Part shown: positions 14,905-21,658 of the stretch, in pieces
Numbering within the stretch: position 1 is the first letter of the stretch
Layout of the letters: every line of letters begins with the position of its first letter
NCBI GenBank assembly: GCA_905234775.1
Contig: CAJOJC010000069.1
Location: 1-22,298 of the forward strand
Origin: an uncultured Bacteroidales bacterium
Lineage (GTDB): Bacteria > Bacteroidota > Bacteroidia > Bacteroidales > UBA932
Direction of reading: 5' to 3'
Length of the DNA stretch: 22,298 nucleotides
Translations under genes and position numbers: made by a program
Notes under the pieces: generated by a model
The model's database searches: none
Told to the model about the DNA's origin: nothing
Seen by the model: only the letters and a program-made list of their open reading frames with translations

Positions 14905-16126
14905 TAAGTTTTTGTGTGTTTTCAAAGTCTATGGCCTGAGCGAGGATGCTCACGGGGTTGCTTACAGGCAGTTTCGTAAAGGCCTCAATCTGCCATTTGC
15001 AGGTCTCGCAGTCAGTGATGACCGTTTCGGGTTCGGCTGTCTTGATGTCCTCGAAGAGTTTCTGGCCGATTTCCTTGGACCATTCGTAGTTCTCTTTCTT
15101 GAAGCCGAAGGTGCCGCTGATGCCGCAGCAATTCTGGTCCAGGACGGTCAGTTCCAGGCCGGGGATCTGGCGAAGTAACCTGATGGAGTACTGCTGCCAG
15201 CCCATCTTCTGCATATGGCAGGGGGTGTGGTACACCGCTTTCAGTTTGAAGTCCGGCCTGAAGGCGAGTTTAATCTCGCCTGCTTCGATCTTATCGTAGA
15301 GCCATTTGACGGCGAGCTGGATGTTGTCGCGGACGTCTGCGTTTTGAAGACCAAGAACGTGGTCATACTCATCACGCATAGTGAAGGTGCAGGTGCTGGA
15401 GGTCGTAAGGACTTCAGTCCCCGCTTTTCTGATTGAATCCAGATTGAGGGTCGCCTGTTTGCGGGCCTGGTCGCCGAAACCGTTGGCGATAAGGGCCACT
15501 CCGCAGCATTTTTCCTTCTCGAGCAGTTTAACGCCGTAGCCGCAGGCGTTCATCAAGCGCACGAAATCCTTTCCGAGTTGCGGGTAATTGTAATTCACAT
15601 AGCAGCCGTGGAAATAATGGATCTTGTGCGGGAATGCATCCTGGAAGTCGGCGGCGTGGTGCTTAAACCAGGTCGTGAACTTCTGGGTGCTGTATTTGGG
15701 GAAGGTGCGCTTTTCGCTGATGCCGAGGACACCGTCCATGACGGATTTCGTGATGCCGAGGCCGAGCACGGGGTTCGCGAGACCGGCGAGCGGCACGGTC
15801 ATCGAACCGACGAGGTCGGTGGATGCGAGCATACGGTCTCGCAGGGGGTGCGAGGGCTTGCCGTACTTGAGCCTGTTCACGGCGATAATGTCCGCCACCT
15901 TCACGCCCGAGGGGCACACCACCTCGCAGCGCTTGCAGTTCAAGCAGAACTTGAGGGAATAGTCGAAGAATTCCGGATCCTTAAGGCGATAGCGCTCTCC
16001 GTCCGGGCCGGCCTGCTTCGGGCCGGGATAGTAGGGATTCACGGCGTGCATAGGGCACACGTCCGTGCAGAGATTGCACTTGAGGCACATCTCCAGGTTC
16101 GCCGCGCTGATATTGGTTTCCTGCAT
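14891..16126 (-). CDS. glpC: anaerobic glycerol-3-phosphate dehydrogenase subunit C (right-arm copy)
   Basis: This 411-residue iron-sulfur electron-transfer subunit is collinear with the left copy. Both [4Fe-4S] motifs are intact (CLKCNLCTDVCP at 14-24 and CLNCKRCEVVCP at 61-71). So are both CCG domains (HGCYVNYNYPQLG...EKCCG and HTPCHMQKMGW...DQNCCGISGT). It lies 5 bp downstream of glpB and overlaps glpT, reproducing the left-arm operon spacing. Nothing in the sequence indicates loss of function. Confidence 0.95.
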   Translation of the reverse strand: MQETNISAANLEMCLKCNLCTDVCPMHAVNPYYPGPKQAGPDGERYRLKDPEFFDYSLKFCLNCKRCEVVCPSGVKVADIIAVNRLKYGKPSHPLRDRMLASTDLVGSMTVPLAGLANPVLGLGITKSVMDGVLGISEKRTFPKYSTQKFTTWFKHHAADFQDAFPHKIHYFHGCYVNYNYPQLGKDFVRLMNACGYGVKLLEKEKCCGVALIANGFGDQARKQATLNLDSIRKAGTEVLTTSSTCTFTMRDEYDHVLGLQNADVRDNIQLAVKWLYDKIEAGEIKLAFRPDFKLKAVYHTPCHMQKMGWQQYSIRLLRQIPGLELTVLDQNCCGISGTFGFKKENYEWSKEIGQKLFEDIKTAEPETVITDCETCKWQIEAFTKLPVSNPVSILAQAIDFENTQKLNANQ

Positions 16127-16131
16127 ATCCC

Positions 16132-16644
16132 CTACTTTTTAGCGATTATATCTCCTTCCGCGAACAAATTGTCCACGGCTTTTCCGTCTTTAAGCACATG
16201 CCAGAGCACGTCCGTTTTCACGCCGAACTTTTCGAACGGCTGAGGCGCGAAGAAATCTTCGTCGCACCATTTCTCCGGATCCTGCTCATACTGAACGTCA
16301 GCGCCGAACACCGGCTCCCAGACATGGTTCATATCCGATTTCAGACCGCCCGACACGAGACGCCCGGCGGCGAGGATATATTGATCTGCCGTGAGAGGCG
16401 TATTCCCGAGGTTTTCCGTGAACATACGGGCCACGGTGCCGTCTTCGTTCCATTCGACCTTCTTCACCGCATCCGAACACAAAAGAGTGCCGCCGGCTTT
16501 GACGAACTTCGCCCTGTTTTCAGGCGAGACGCCGACCAGGCCGCCGCGTGCGATAAGGCACACGGACTTCCCTTCCGCTATGCTCCGGAGGCCGAGTTCG
16601 GCGTCTTTAGGGTCGCCGCCTATGATAATTACATCGAATTTCAT
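16132..16644 (-). CDS. glpB: short GlpB-like subunit (right-arm copy)
   Basis: At 170 residues it is exactly as long as the left copy, although the two differ at many positions (for example GGDPKDAELGLRSIAEGKS versus GGDPRDAECGLYRVIERKS). The C-terminal GlpB segment is best conserved: YILAAGRLVSGGL, NHVWEPVFGADV, DEDFFAPQPFEKFGV. It again lacks the central region and the terminal glycine-rich flavin segment of full-length GlpB. Retention of an open frame of identical length over this much divergence argues that the mini-subunit is functional. The start ATG overlaps the glpA stop (ATGA) and is preceded by AAGGAGG. Confidence 0.8.
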   Translation of the reverse strand: MKFDVIIIGGDPKDAELGLRSIAEGKSVCLIARGGLVGVSPENRAKFVKAGGTLLCSDAVKKVEWNEDGTVARMFTENLGNTPLTADQYILAAGRLVSGGLKSDMNHVWEPVFGADVQYEQDPEKWCDEDFFAPQPFEKFGVKTDVLWHVLKDGKAVDNLFAEGDIIAKK

Positions 16645-18209
16645 TTTGCAGCCTCCTTATACAGATTTCTCATATGTTCGGCCTCGCGCATCTGGTCTCC
16701 CCAGCACACGGGCTTGATGCCTTTCCAACGCTCGCGAAGGAAGTCTTTCGCGAGTTCGGATGCTTTTTCGGGAGTCCCCAGTTCTTCAGCCAGCACTTTC
16801 GCTGCTCTCAGAACGCAGAACGAACTCTGGCAGGTTCCCATGCCCACGCGAGTGCGCCTGCGAAGATCGTCCAGAGTTTCTACTCCAAGTTCTTTGACCG
16901 CATAGGCTATCTCCGCGCGGGTGACGTGTTCGCACTCGCAGATTTCTTCGGAGTTCTTGAAGTCCATCTTGAGGACCTCGCCGCCGTGACGGTTGAACGC
17001 GGCCTTCTGCCCCACCGTCCAGGTTTTGTGCGGAAGTTTCTGAGCCTGAGGCTCCGAGCCGGGCAGAGGAAGTATCGCAGTTTCGCAAGGCTTTTCGAGT
17101 CCGAGTTTCTGGCAGATAAGGTCTGTCGTCTGCTCGGCCATAAGCCTGTAAGTCGTTAGTTTTCCGCCAGTTATAGAGATGAAGCCCCTTATTCCGTCGC
17201 GTTTTGCATGGTCCAGGAGCACTATTCCGCGGCTTACGTTGCGTCCGGAAGGGTCGCTGTCGTCTGCGACCAGCGGCCGGACGCCCGCGTACGCGCGAAT
17301 GATGCGAGTGGTCGCCAGCGACGGCACTAGTTTGCAACCCTCGGTGAGCAGGATTTCCACTTCTCTGCGGGTCACTCTCATATCGTCGCATTCCTCGAAC
17401 GGAACCTTATCGGAGGTAGTTCCGATAACGCTCACCACATCTCCCGGAACGAGAATATCCGCATTCGCCGGCTTGCGGCAGCGGTTGATGACCATCTTAG
17501 CCGCGCGGTGTCCGAAGACCAGCAGCGCACCCTTGGAAGGCAGCATACCTATGTGCGCGCCCGCAAGTTCGGCGATATGCGCGCCCCAGATGCCTGCGGC
17601 GTTCACGGTGTAATGTGCTCTGATATTCTTGATTTCACCGGTGTGGACGTTTCTGATTCTGACGCCCGTGATGGTGACCATTTCTTTGAGGAATTCCACC
17701 ACTTCCCAACCGGTGAGGATGTCGGCGCCGTGAAGGCGGGCGTCCAAGACATTGGCCGCCACGAGCCGGAACGGATCGACCGACGCGTCGGGCACCTTCA
17801 CGGCGCCGATAATCTCCGGGTTGATCTCGGGCTCGAGTTTGAGAGCGAGTTTCGGGTCGATTGCTTCCGCCTTGATGCCCGCGGCCTTGCAGCATTCCAC
17901 GAACTTCGCCTGATATGCCAGGTCGTCTTCCGGAAGGGTGATGAACAGACCCTCGGTCTCTTCCACACACGATGCGGCTATTCTTCTAAGGATGAGATTC
18001 TCGCCGATACACTCCGCGGCTGATTCGCGGTCGTTCACCGCATATCGCGCGCCACTGTGCAGCAGGCCGTGGTTTCGCCCGGAGGCTCCGTCCGCGATGT
18101 CGGCGCGCTCCACGAGCAGCGTCCTGAGCCCTCGCAGCGCACAGTCGCGCGCCGTTCCGGCTCCCGTCGCCCCTCCGCCTATGATGATCACATCGTATTC
18201 CGTTCTCAT
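16641..18209 (-). CDS. glpA: anaerobic glycerol-3-phosphate dehydrogenase subunit A (right-arm copy)
   Basis: This 522-residue flavoprotein is very close to the left copy. It retains the FAD fold (DVIIIGGGATGAGTARD), GASGRNHGLLHSGARYA, and the C-terminal [2Fe-2S] ligands in ICECEHV and GTCQSSFC. The start is taken as MRTEYDV at 18209. A TATATTTG -7 box ends only seven bases upstream (18216), so an upstream start would precede the transcript; the mRNA would be nearly leaderless. One residue is missing relative to the left copy near NSEEICE. The gene heads the right-arm glpABCT-GH26-manC unit and is divergent from the DUF5106 gene, which in the left arm lies upstream in the same orientation. 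Confidence 0.95.
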   Translation of the reverse strand: MRTEYDVIIIGGGATGAGTARDCALRGLRTLLVERADIADGASGRNHGLLHSGARYAVNDRESAAECIGENLILRRIAASCVEETEGLFITLPEDDLAYQAKFVECCKAAGIKAEAIDPKLALKLEPEINPEIIGAVKVPDASVDPFRLVAANVLDARLHGADILTGWEVVEFLKEMVTITGVRIRNVHTGEIKNIRAHYTVNAAGIWGAHIAELAGAHIGMLPSKGALLVFGHRAAKMVINRCRKPANADILVPGDVVSVIGTTSDKVPFEECDDMRVTRREVEILLTEGCKLVPSLATTRIIRAYAGVRPLVADDSDPSGRNVSRGIVLLDHAKRDGIRGFISITGGKLTTYRLMAEQTTDLICQKLGLEKPCETAILPLPGSEPQAQKLPHKTWTVGQKAAFNRHGGEVLKMDFKNSEEICECEHVTRAEIAYAVKELGVETLDDLRRRTRVGMGTCQSSFCVLRAAKVLAEELGTPEKASELAKDFLRERWKGIKPVCWGDQMREAEHMRNLYKEAAK

Positions 18210-18215
18210 AGCACA

Positions 18216-18243
18216 CAAATATAACAAATAATGAGTATCTTTG
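18216..18243. promoter_or_regulatory. compact divergent promoters, glpA / DUF5106 (right arm)
   Basis: Only 38 bp separate the two ATGs. TATATTTG reads leftward (18216-18223) to the glpA start at 18209. TATCTTTG reads rightward (18236-18243) to the lipoprotein start at 18248. Both boxes end within about 6 nt of the start codon, so both transcripts are predicted to be leaderless or nearly so. No clear -33 TTTG is found for either. The leftward box is shared with the left arm; the rightward one has no left-arm counterpart. Confidence 0.55.
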
Positions 18244-18247
18244 GAAT

Positions 18248-19117
18248 ATGAAATCAGGCAAAATCCTCCTTGTTGTTTGCGTGCTGCTGGCAGTTTCCTG
18301 CGTGGGACGCAACCAGTCACAGAAGAAAGCGCCTATCCAGACCATGCAGTTGCAGGTCCCAGTACCTCCATCGATGATGGAGGATTCGCAGGAGAGGGCA
18401 GAGTACGTTCTGGAGCATTATTGGCAGAACTACAAACCTGAGATCGACAGCGTCTCGCTTGAGCAGGCGTTCACCAACTGGGTGGCGCTGACCGAGTATG
18501 CCAGCCGCCCGCTGGCGATCAAGTCGCTTTGCGCGGGCTACGACAAAGCCCCGGAGCGCATCCTTCCTCTTGCGGAGAAATATCTCTACGACCCGAATTC
18601 GCCCTATCGCGACGAAGATTTTTACGGCGCGCTCGCAGCCCATATCGGTACACCCGAAATGCTGGCCCTGGCAAAAGCCTGTTCCCTTAATGCAGTCGGC
18701 ACCAAGGCCGCGGACTTCATCTGGGAAGACGCTCGTGGCCGCCGGCATCACCTTTATGACATCAAGGCGGAATACACGGTTCTGTTTTTCAGCAATCCCG
18801 GCTGCGATGCATGCAAAGAGATAATCGATACCATGATGGGCATCGAGTTTATCACCACTCCGATGGAATCCGGTTATCTCGCGGTTGCGAATATCTACAT
18901 AGATGAGGACCTCGATGCGTGGAGGGAGTACCTGCCGCACTATCCGAAAATGTGGCACACCGGCTTCGATCCGCTGTTTTCTTTAAGAAATGACAGCGTC
19001 TACCATATCCGCGCGATTCCTTCCGTGTATCTCCTCGGACCGGACAAAACCGTCCTGCTCAAAGACGCGCCCACTGAACGACTTATCGACAAACTTGAAC
19101 AAGTTTTACCTCTATGA
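18248..19117 (+). CDS. DUF5106-type, thioredoxin-like lipoprotein (right-arm copy, inverted)
   Basis: This 289-residue lipoprotein has signal peptide MKSGKILLVVCVLLAVSC with Cys18 after Ala-Val-Ser. The DUF5106-like middle region (EHYWQNYK, DSVSLEQAF, AYDKAPERILPLAEKYLYDP-like) is strongly conserved with the left copy. The thioredoxin-like half has FFSNPGCDACKE, so the redox pair is C-D-A-C at 186-189 instead of C-P-A-C. A cis-proline segment AIPSVYLL follows. Unlike in the left arm, the gene points away from glpA and towards the GNAT pseudogene and has its own -7 box. It overlaps the thioesterase by ATGA. Confidence 0.85.
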   Translation: MKSGKILLVVCVLLAVSCVGRNQSQKKAPIQTMQLQVPVPPSMMEDSQERAEYVLEHYWQNYKPEIDSVSLEQAFTNWVALTEYASRPLAIKSLCAGYDKAPERILPLAEKYLYDPNSPYRDEDFYGALAAHIGTPEMLALAKACSLNAVGTKAADFIWEDARGRRHHLYDIKAEYTVLFFSNPGCDACKEIIDTMMGIEFITTPMESGYLAVANIYIDEDLDAWREYLPHYPKMWHTGFDPLFSLRNDSVYHIRAIPSVYLLGPDKTVLLKDAPTERLIDKLEQVLPL

Positions 19118-19518
19118 CACCCTACATCCACGAAGTTAAATACTACGAATGCGACAGGATGGGAATCACGCACCATTCCTATTACGCACGTTTTATGGAA
19201 GAAGCCCGCATCGACCTGCTGAACCAGCTGGGCTATCCCTTCGAGAAGATGGAGGAAGAAGGCATAGTTTCGCCCGTGGTGTCATTGTCTATCGACTTCA
19301 AAAAGCCGACTACTTTCCCCGATAAGATCGAGATTGAGGTCCGCGTCAAAGAAATGTCGGATTTGAAGGTCACCTTCGCCTACACTATGAAATCCTGCGG
19401 CGCGCTCGTCTGCAGAGCTACCAGCACCCACTGCTTCCTGGGCCCCGGCCACCGTCCCGTCGTCTACGCCGACAAGTGGCCCGATCTCACCGCCAAACTC
19501 TCCCAACTATCTCTATAA
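19114..19518 (+). CDS. acyl-CoA thioesterase, hot-dog (right-arm copy)
   Basis: This 134-residue 4HBT/YbgC-like thioesterase has YECDRMGITHHSYYARFMEEAR at residues 11-32 and the full SIDFKKPTTFPDKIEIEV loop. It is therefore the complete version of the protein whose left-arm copy lost six residues. The two copies are otherwise very similar. It is coupled to the lipoprotein by a 4-nt overlap, and the pair is convergent with the GNAT pseudogene. The natural acyl substrate cannot be deduced. Confidence 0.9.
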   Translation: MTPYIHEVKYYECDRMGITHHSYYARFMEEARIDLLNQLGYPFEKMEEEGIVSPVVSLSIDFKKPTTFPDKIEIEVRVKEMSDLKVTFAYTMKSCGALVCRATSTHCFLGPGHRPVVYADKWPDLTAKLSQLSL

Positions 19519-19727
19519 GTTTTCTTCAAATCCGCAGAACTGCCACACACCAGCCATACCCACAAGTACTTCTGGTGCAAGTCAATGTGTGGCTGGGGGC
19601 AAAATTGCCATCAGCCACACGTCTGCCAGCCATAGAAGCTATTACAAGGGGAGTGAACGTGTGGCACTCGTGAGAAACATGAAGCACTCCAGCGACTGGA
19701 GTTCCGTTGGAGGGAGATTTGCTGGGG
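19519..19727. other. 209-bp non-coding junction with small inverted repeats
   Basis: I see no gene here. It lies between the convergent 3' ends of the thioesterase and the GNAT pseudogene, at one breakpoint of the flipped segment. It holds several short repeats: GCCACACA/TGTGTGGC (19542-19549 and 19586-19593), GCCACACGT/ACGTGTGGC (19614-19622 and 19657-19665), and a tight hairpin ACTCCAG-CGA-CTGGAGT (19686-19702). CCAGCCATA also occurs twice. No T-run follows the hairpins, so a terminator role is uncertain. Confidence 0.6.
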
Positions 19728-20839
19728 TTAGATTGCCTTCTTATAGCACCTTCTGCGCATGTAGAACTGCGGGTTGTAGGGGGCGAAGATGTTCATAACA
19801 CGGTAGTTGTCTTCGAGCTGAGGGTTATTGTACATAATCTTGACTCCCCTCTTCTTGCAGTTATCCAGAATGAACCTGAACATGGGCATAAACGCGCCCT
19901 TGTTCTGGTAGTCCGGATGGACGCCTATCATCAGCGCCTCCAACTCTTCATTGCGGCCCTTGACTGCACGCAGAAGCGGAATCCAGCCGAACGGGAACAA
20001 CTTACCCTTGTTCTTGCGGAGCGCCTTTGCCGGCGAGGGCACGCAGACCGCGAAGCCGACTATATTGTCCTCCGAATCCACGAGTATGCAGAGGAAGTCC
20101 GGATCCATCAAGGCGCCGAAATCGCGGAGGATATTCTCGATCTGACCGTCGGTCAGGGGGATGAACTCATAGAGAGGGGCGAAAGACTCGTTGTAGGTGT
20201 GGAACAGTTTCAGACCGTAACGCTCGACCATTTTCTTGCCGCTCATGCCGGTCACGCAGTGAAGACCGTAGCGCTTCTCCACCATCTCCGCTGCGCGGTA
20301 GATGCGGCTGTCGTCGTCCGGGAAAGTCACCGTGCGCTGGATCCAGTCTGCGTCCTTCTCGAAGCCGATCTGCTCGAGTAGAGGTCCGTAGTAGTCGTAG
20401 TTATAGATAGTGGTGAAAGGCGCGAAGCGGTCGAAACCTTCGACCAGCATGCCTTCCTTGTCCATGTCCGAGAAACCGAGCGGCCCCACGATGCTGTCCA
20501 TGCCCTGCGACTTGCCCCAATCAGCGACCGTGTCGATCAGCGCGCGAGCCACATCCACGTCGTTAACATAGTCTATCCAGCCTTGCCCCAGTGCTCGTTC
20601 GCGCGAGGATTGATGATGCCGGTCACACGGCCGACTATCTTTCCGTCCGGGCCATAGGCCAGCCACGACCGAGCCGTGCAGAACTCGAACGCTGCATTGC
20701 CTTCCGGGGTGAGGCTGGTCACCTCATCGGCTTCGATTGCGGGGGTATAGTAAGGGCAGTCTTTGTAGAACTCGTTCTGCCAGTGTACGAACTGCTTCAG
20801 TTGCTTTTTGGTCGTTACTTCGACTATAGTAGGTTTCAT
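19728..20839 (-). pseudogene. GNAT-like acyltransferase, frameshifted by 16-nt deletion (right-arm copy)
   Basis: The gene starts at 20839 (MKPTIVEVTTKKQLKQFVHW) and matches the intact left copy until NPRANEHWGK. There the DNA for KQVRF plus one base (16 nt) is missing at about 20580, and the first frame stops at 20573. The rest, from GWIDYVNDVDVARAL to RRRCYKKAI, is well preserved in a second frame ending at 19728, including the QNKGA acyl-CoA loop. The few decay marks outside the deletion suggest the lesion is recent or is a sequencing/assembly error. In the left arm the homologue leads an operon with the lipoprotein and thioesterase; here those two genes face it. Confidence 0.8.
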
Positions 20840-20861
20840 ATCTTACTGTTTCAGTACGCCG

Positions 20862-20889
20862 CAAATTTAAAGGAAAAATCGTAAATTTG
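20862..20889. promoter_or_regulatory. divergent promoter pair (GNAT pseudogene / radical SAM), right arm
   Basis: TAAATTTG reads leftward at 20862-20869 to the GNAT start at 20839. A second TAAATTTG reads rightward at 20882-20889 and ends four bases before the radical SAM ATG at 20894, again predicting a leaderless message. The sequence CTTTAAATTTGCGGCGTACTG is almost the same as at 238-258, so the promoter region is conserved between arms. Confidence 0.5.
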
Positions 20890-20893
20890 GGAT

Positions 20894-21658
20894 ATGCTAC
20901 GCGAAGAAACCGTTTTCGGGCCCATCAAGAGCCGCCGCCTGGGGAATTCCCTCGGCATCAATCTCCTGCCCCAGAAAGGCAAATTCTGTAATTTCGACTG
21001 CATCTACTGCGAATGCGGCTGGAACAAAGACGGGCTGGACGACAAAATCCTCCCTACTGCCGCCGAAGTGCGCGGCAAACTCGAAGACAAACTGACGGAA
21101 CTGCTTCTGGACGGCACGCCGATAGACAGCATCACCTTCAGCGGTGACGGCGAACCCACCCTCAACCCGGAATTCCCGCGCATTATCGAAGACACGCTCA
21201 AACTGCGCGACGCCTTCTGCCCCGGCGCGAAGGTCAGCGTGCTGAGCAACGCCACACGTGCGCATATTCCCGAAATCAGATCGGCCCTACAGAAGGTGGA
21301 CAACCCGATAATGAAAATCGACGCCCCCACGGACGAACTCGTCGCGCTGATCAACCACCCCGCCCCGGGCTACAGCCTCCGGAGGGTCATTGAGGCACTC
21401 GAAAAGTTCGAGGGGAATTTCATTCTTCAGACCATGTTCCTGCGAGGCCCGCGCTTTGATAGCGGCGCCCCCGAGGTAGTCGGCCCGTGGATGCAGATCG
21501 TCCGCCATCTCAAGCCCCGCGAGGTGATGGTCTACACCATCGACCGCCCCACCCCCGAAGATGGCCTGCTGCCGTTCACTCAAGCGGAACTGCAAGCGCT
21601 CGTGCAGCCGCTCATCGACGAAGGCCTGAAAGTGCAGGTCAGAGGATCTAAGAAATAA
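20894..21658 (+). CDS. radical SAM protein (complete copy)
   Basis: This 254-residue stand-alone radical SAM enzyme has the [4Fe-4S] motif CNFDCIYC (Cys32, 36, 39). The SAM-contacting GE-like motif is SGDGEPTLNP, and TFSGDGEPTLN is typical of small COG0731-like Fe-S oxidoreductases of Bacteroidota. The opening [19 protein letters not shown] is also typical of that group. No second Fe-S domain (SPASM) is visible, and the substrate is unknown. The ATG is 4 bp after a -7 box. The 3' end overlaps the convergent gene at 21648 by 11 bp. Its first 72 codons are duplicated at the left window edge. Confidence 0.9.
   Translation: MLREETVFGPIKSRRLGNSLGINLLPQKGKFCNFDCIYCECGWNKDGLDDKILPTAAEVRGKLEDKLTELLLDGTPIDSITFSGDGEPTLNPEFPRIIEDTLKLRDAFCPGAKVSVLSNATRAHIPEIRSALQKVDNPIMKIDAPTDELVALINHPAPGYSLRRVIEALEKFEGNFILQTMFLRGPRFDSGAPEVVGPWMQIVRHLKPREVMVYTIDRPTPEDGLLPFTQAELQALVQPLIDEGLKVQVRGSKK

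Larger units (their letters stand above)
10690..21110 (-). repeat. right arm of the large diverged inverted duplication
   Basis: This is the mirror image of 1-10373, starting at the equivalent manC position and continuing to codon 72 of the radical SAM gene, where the left partner leaves the window. Within it, 18248-19518 (lipoprotein and thioesterase) is inverted relative to the left arm's 1399-2645. Confidence 0.9.

Noticed and set aside
1..21110. Inverted duplication as an MDA or nanopore fold-back artefact
   Set aside because: Such artefacts give near-identical arms. Here the arms differ throughout, have private indels, and one contains an inverted gene pair. A strain-chimera assembly is not excluded and is kept as an alternative.
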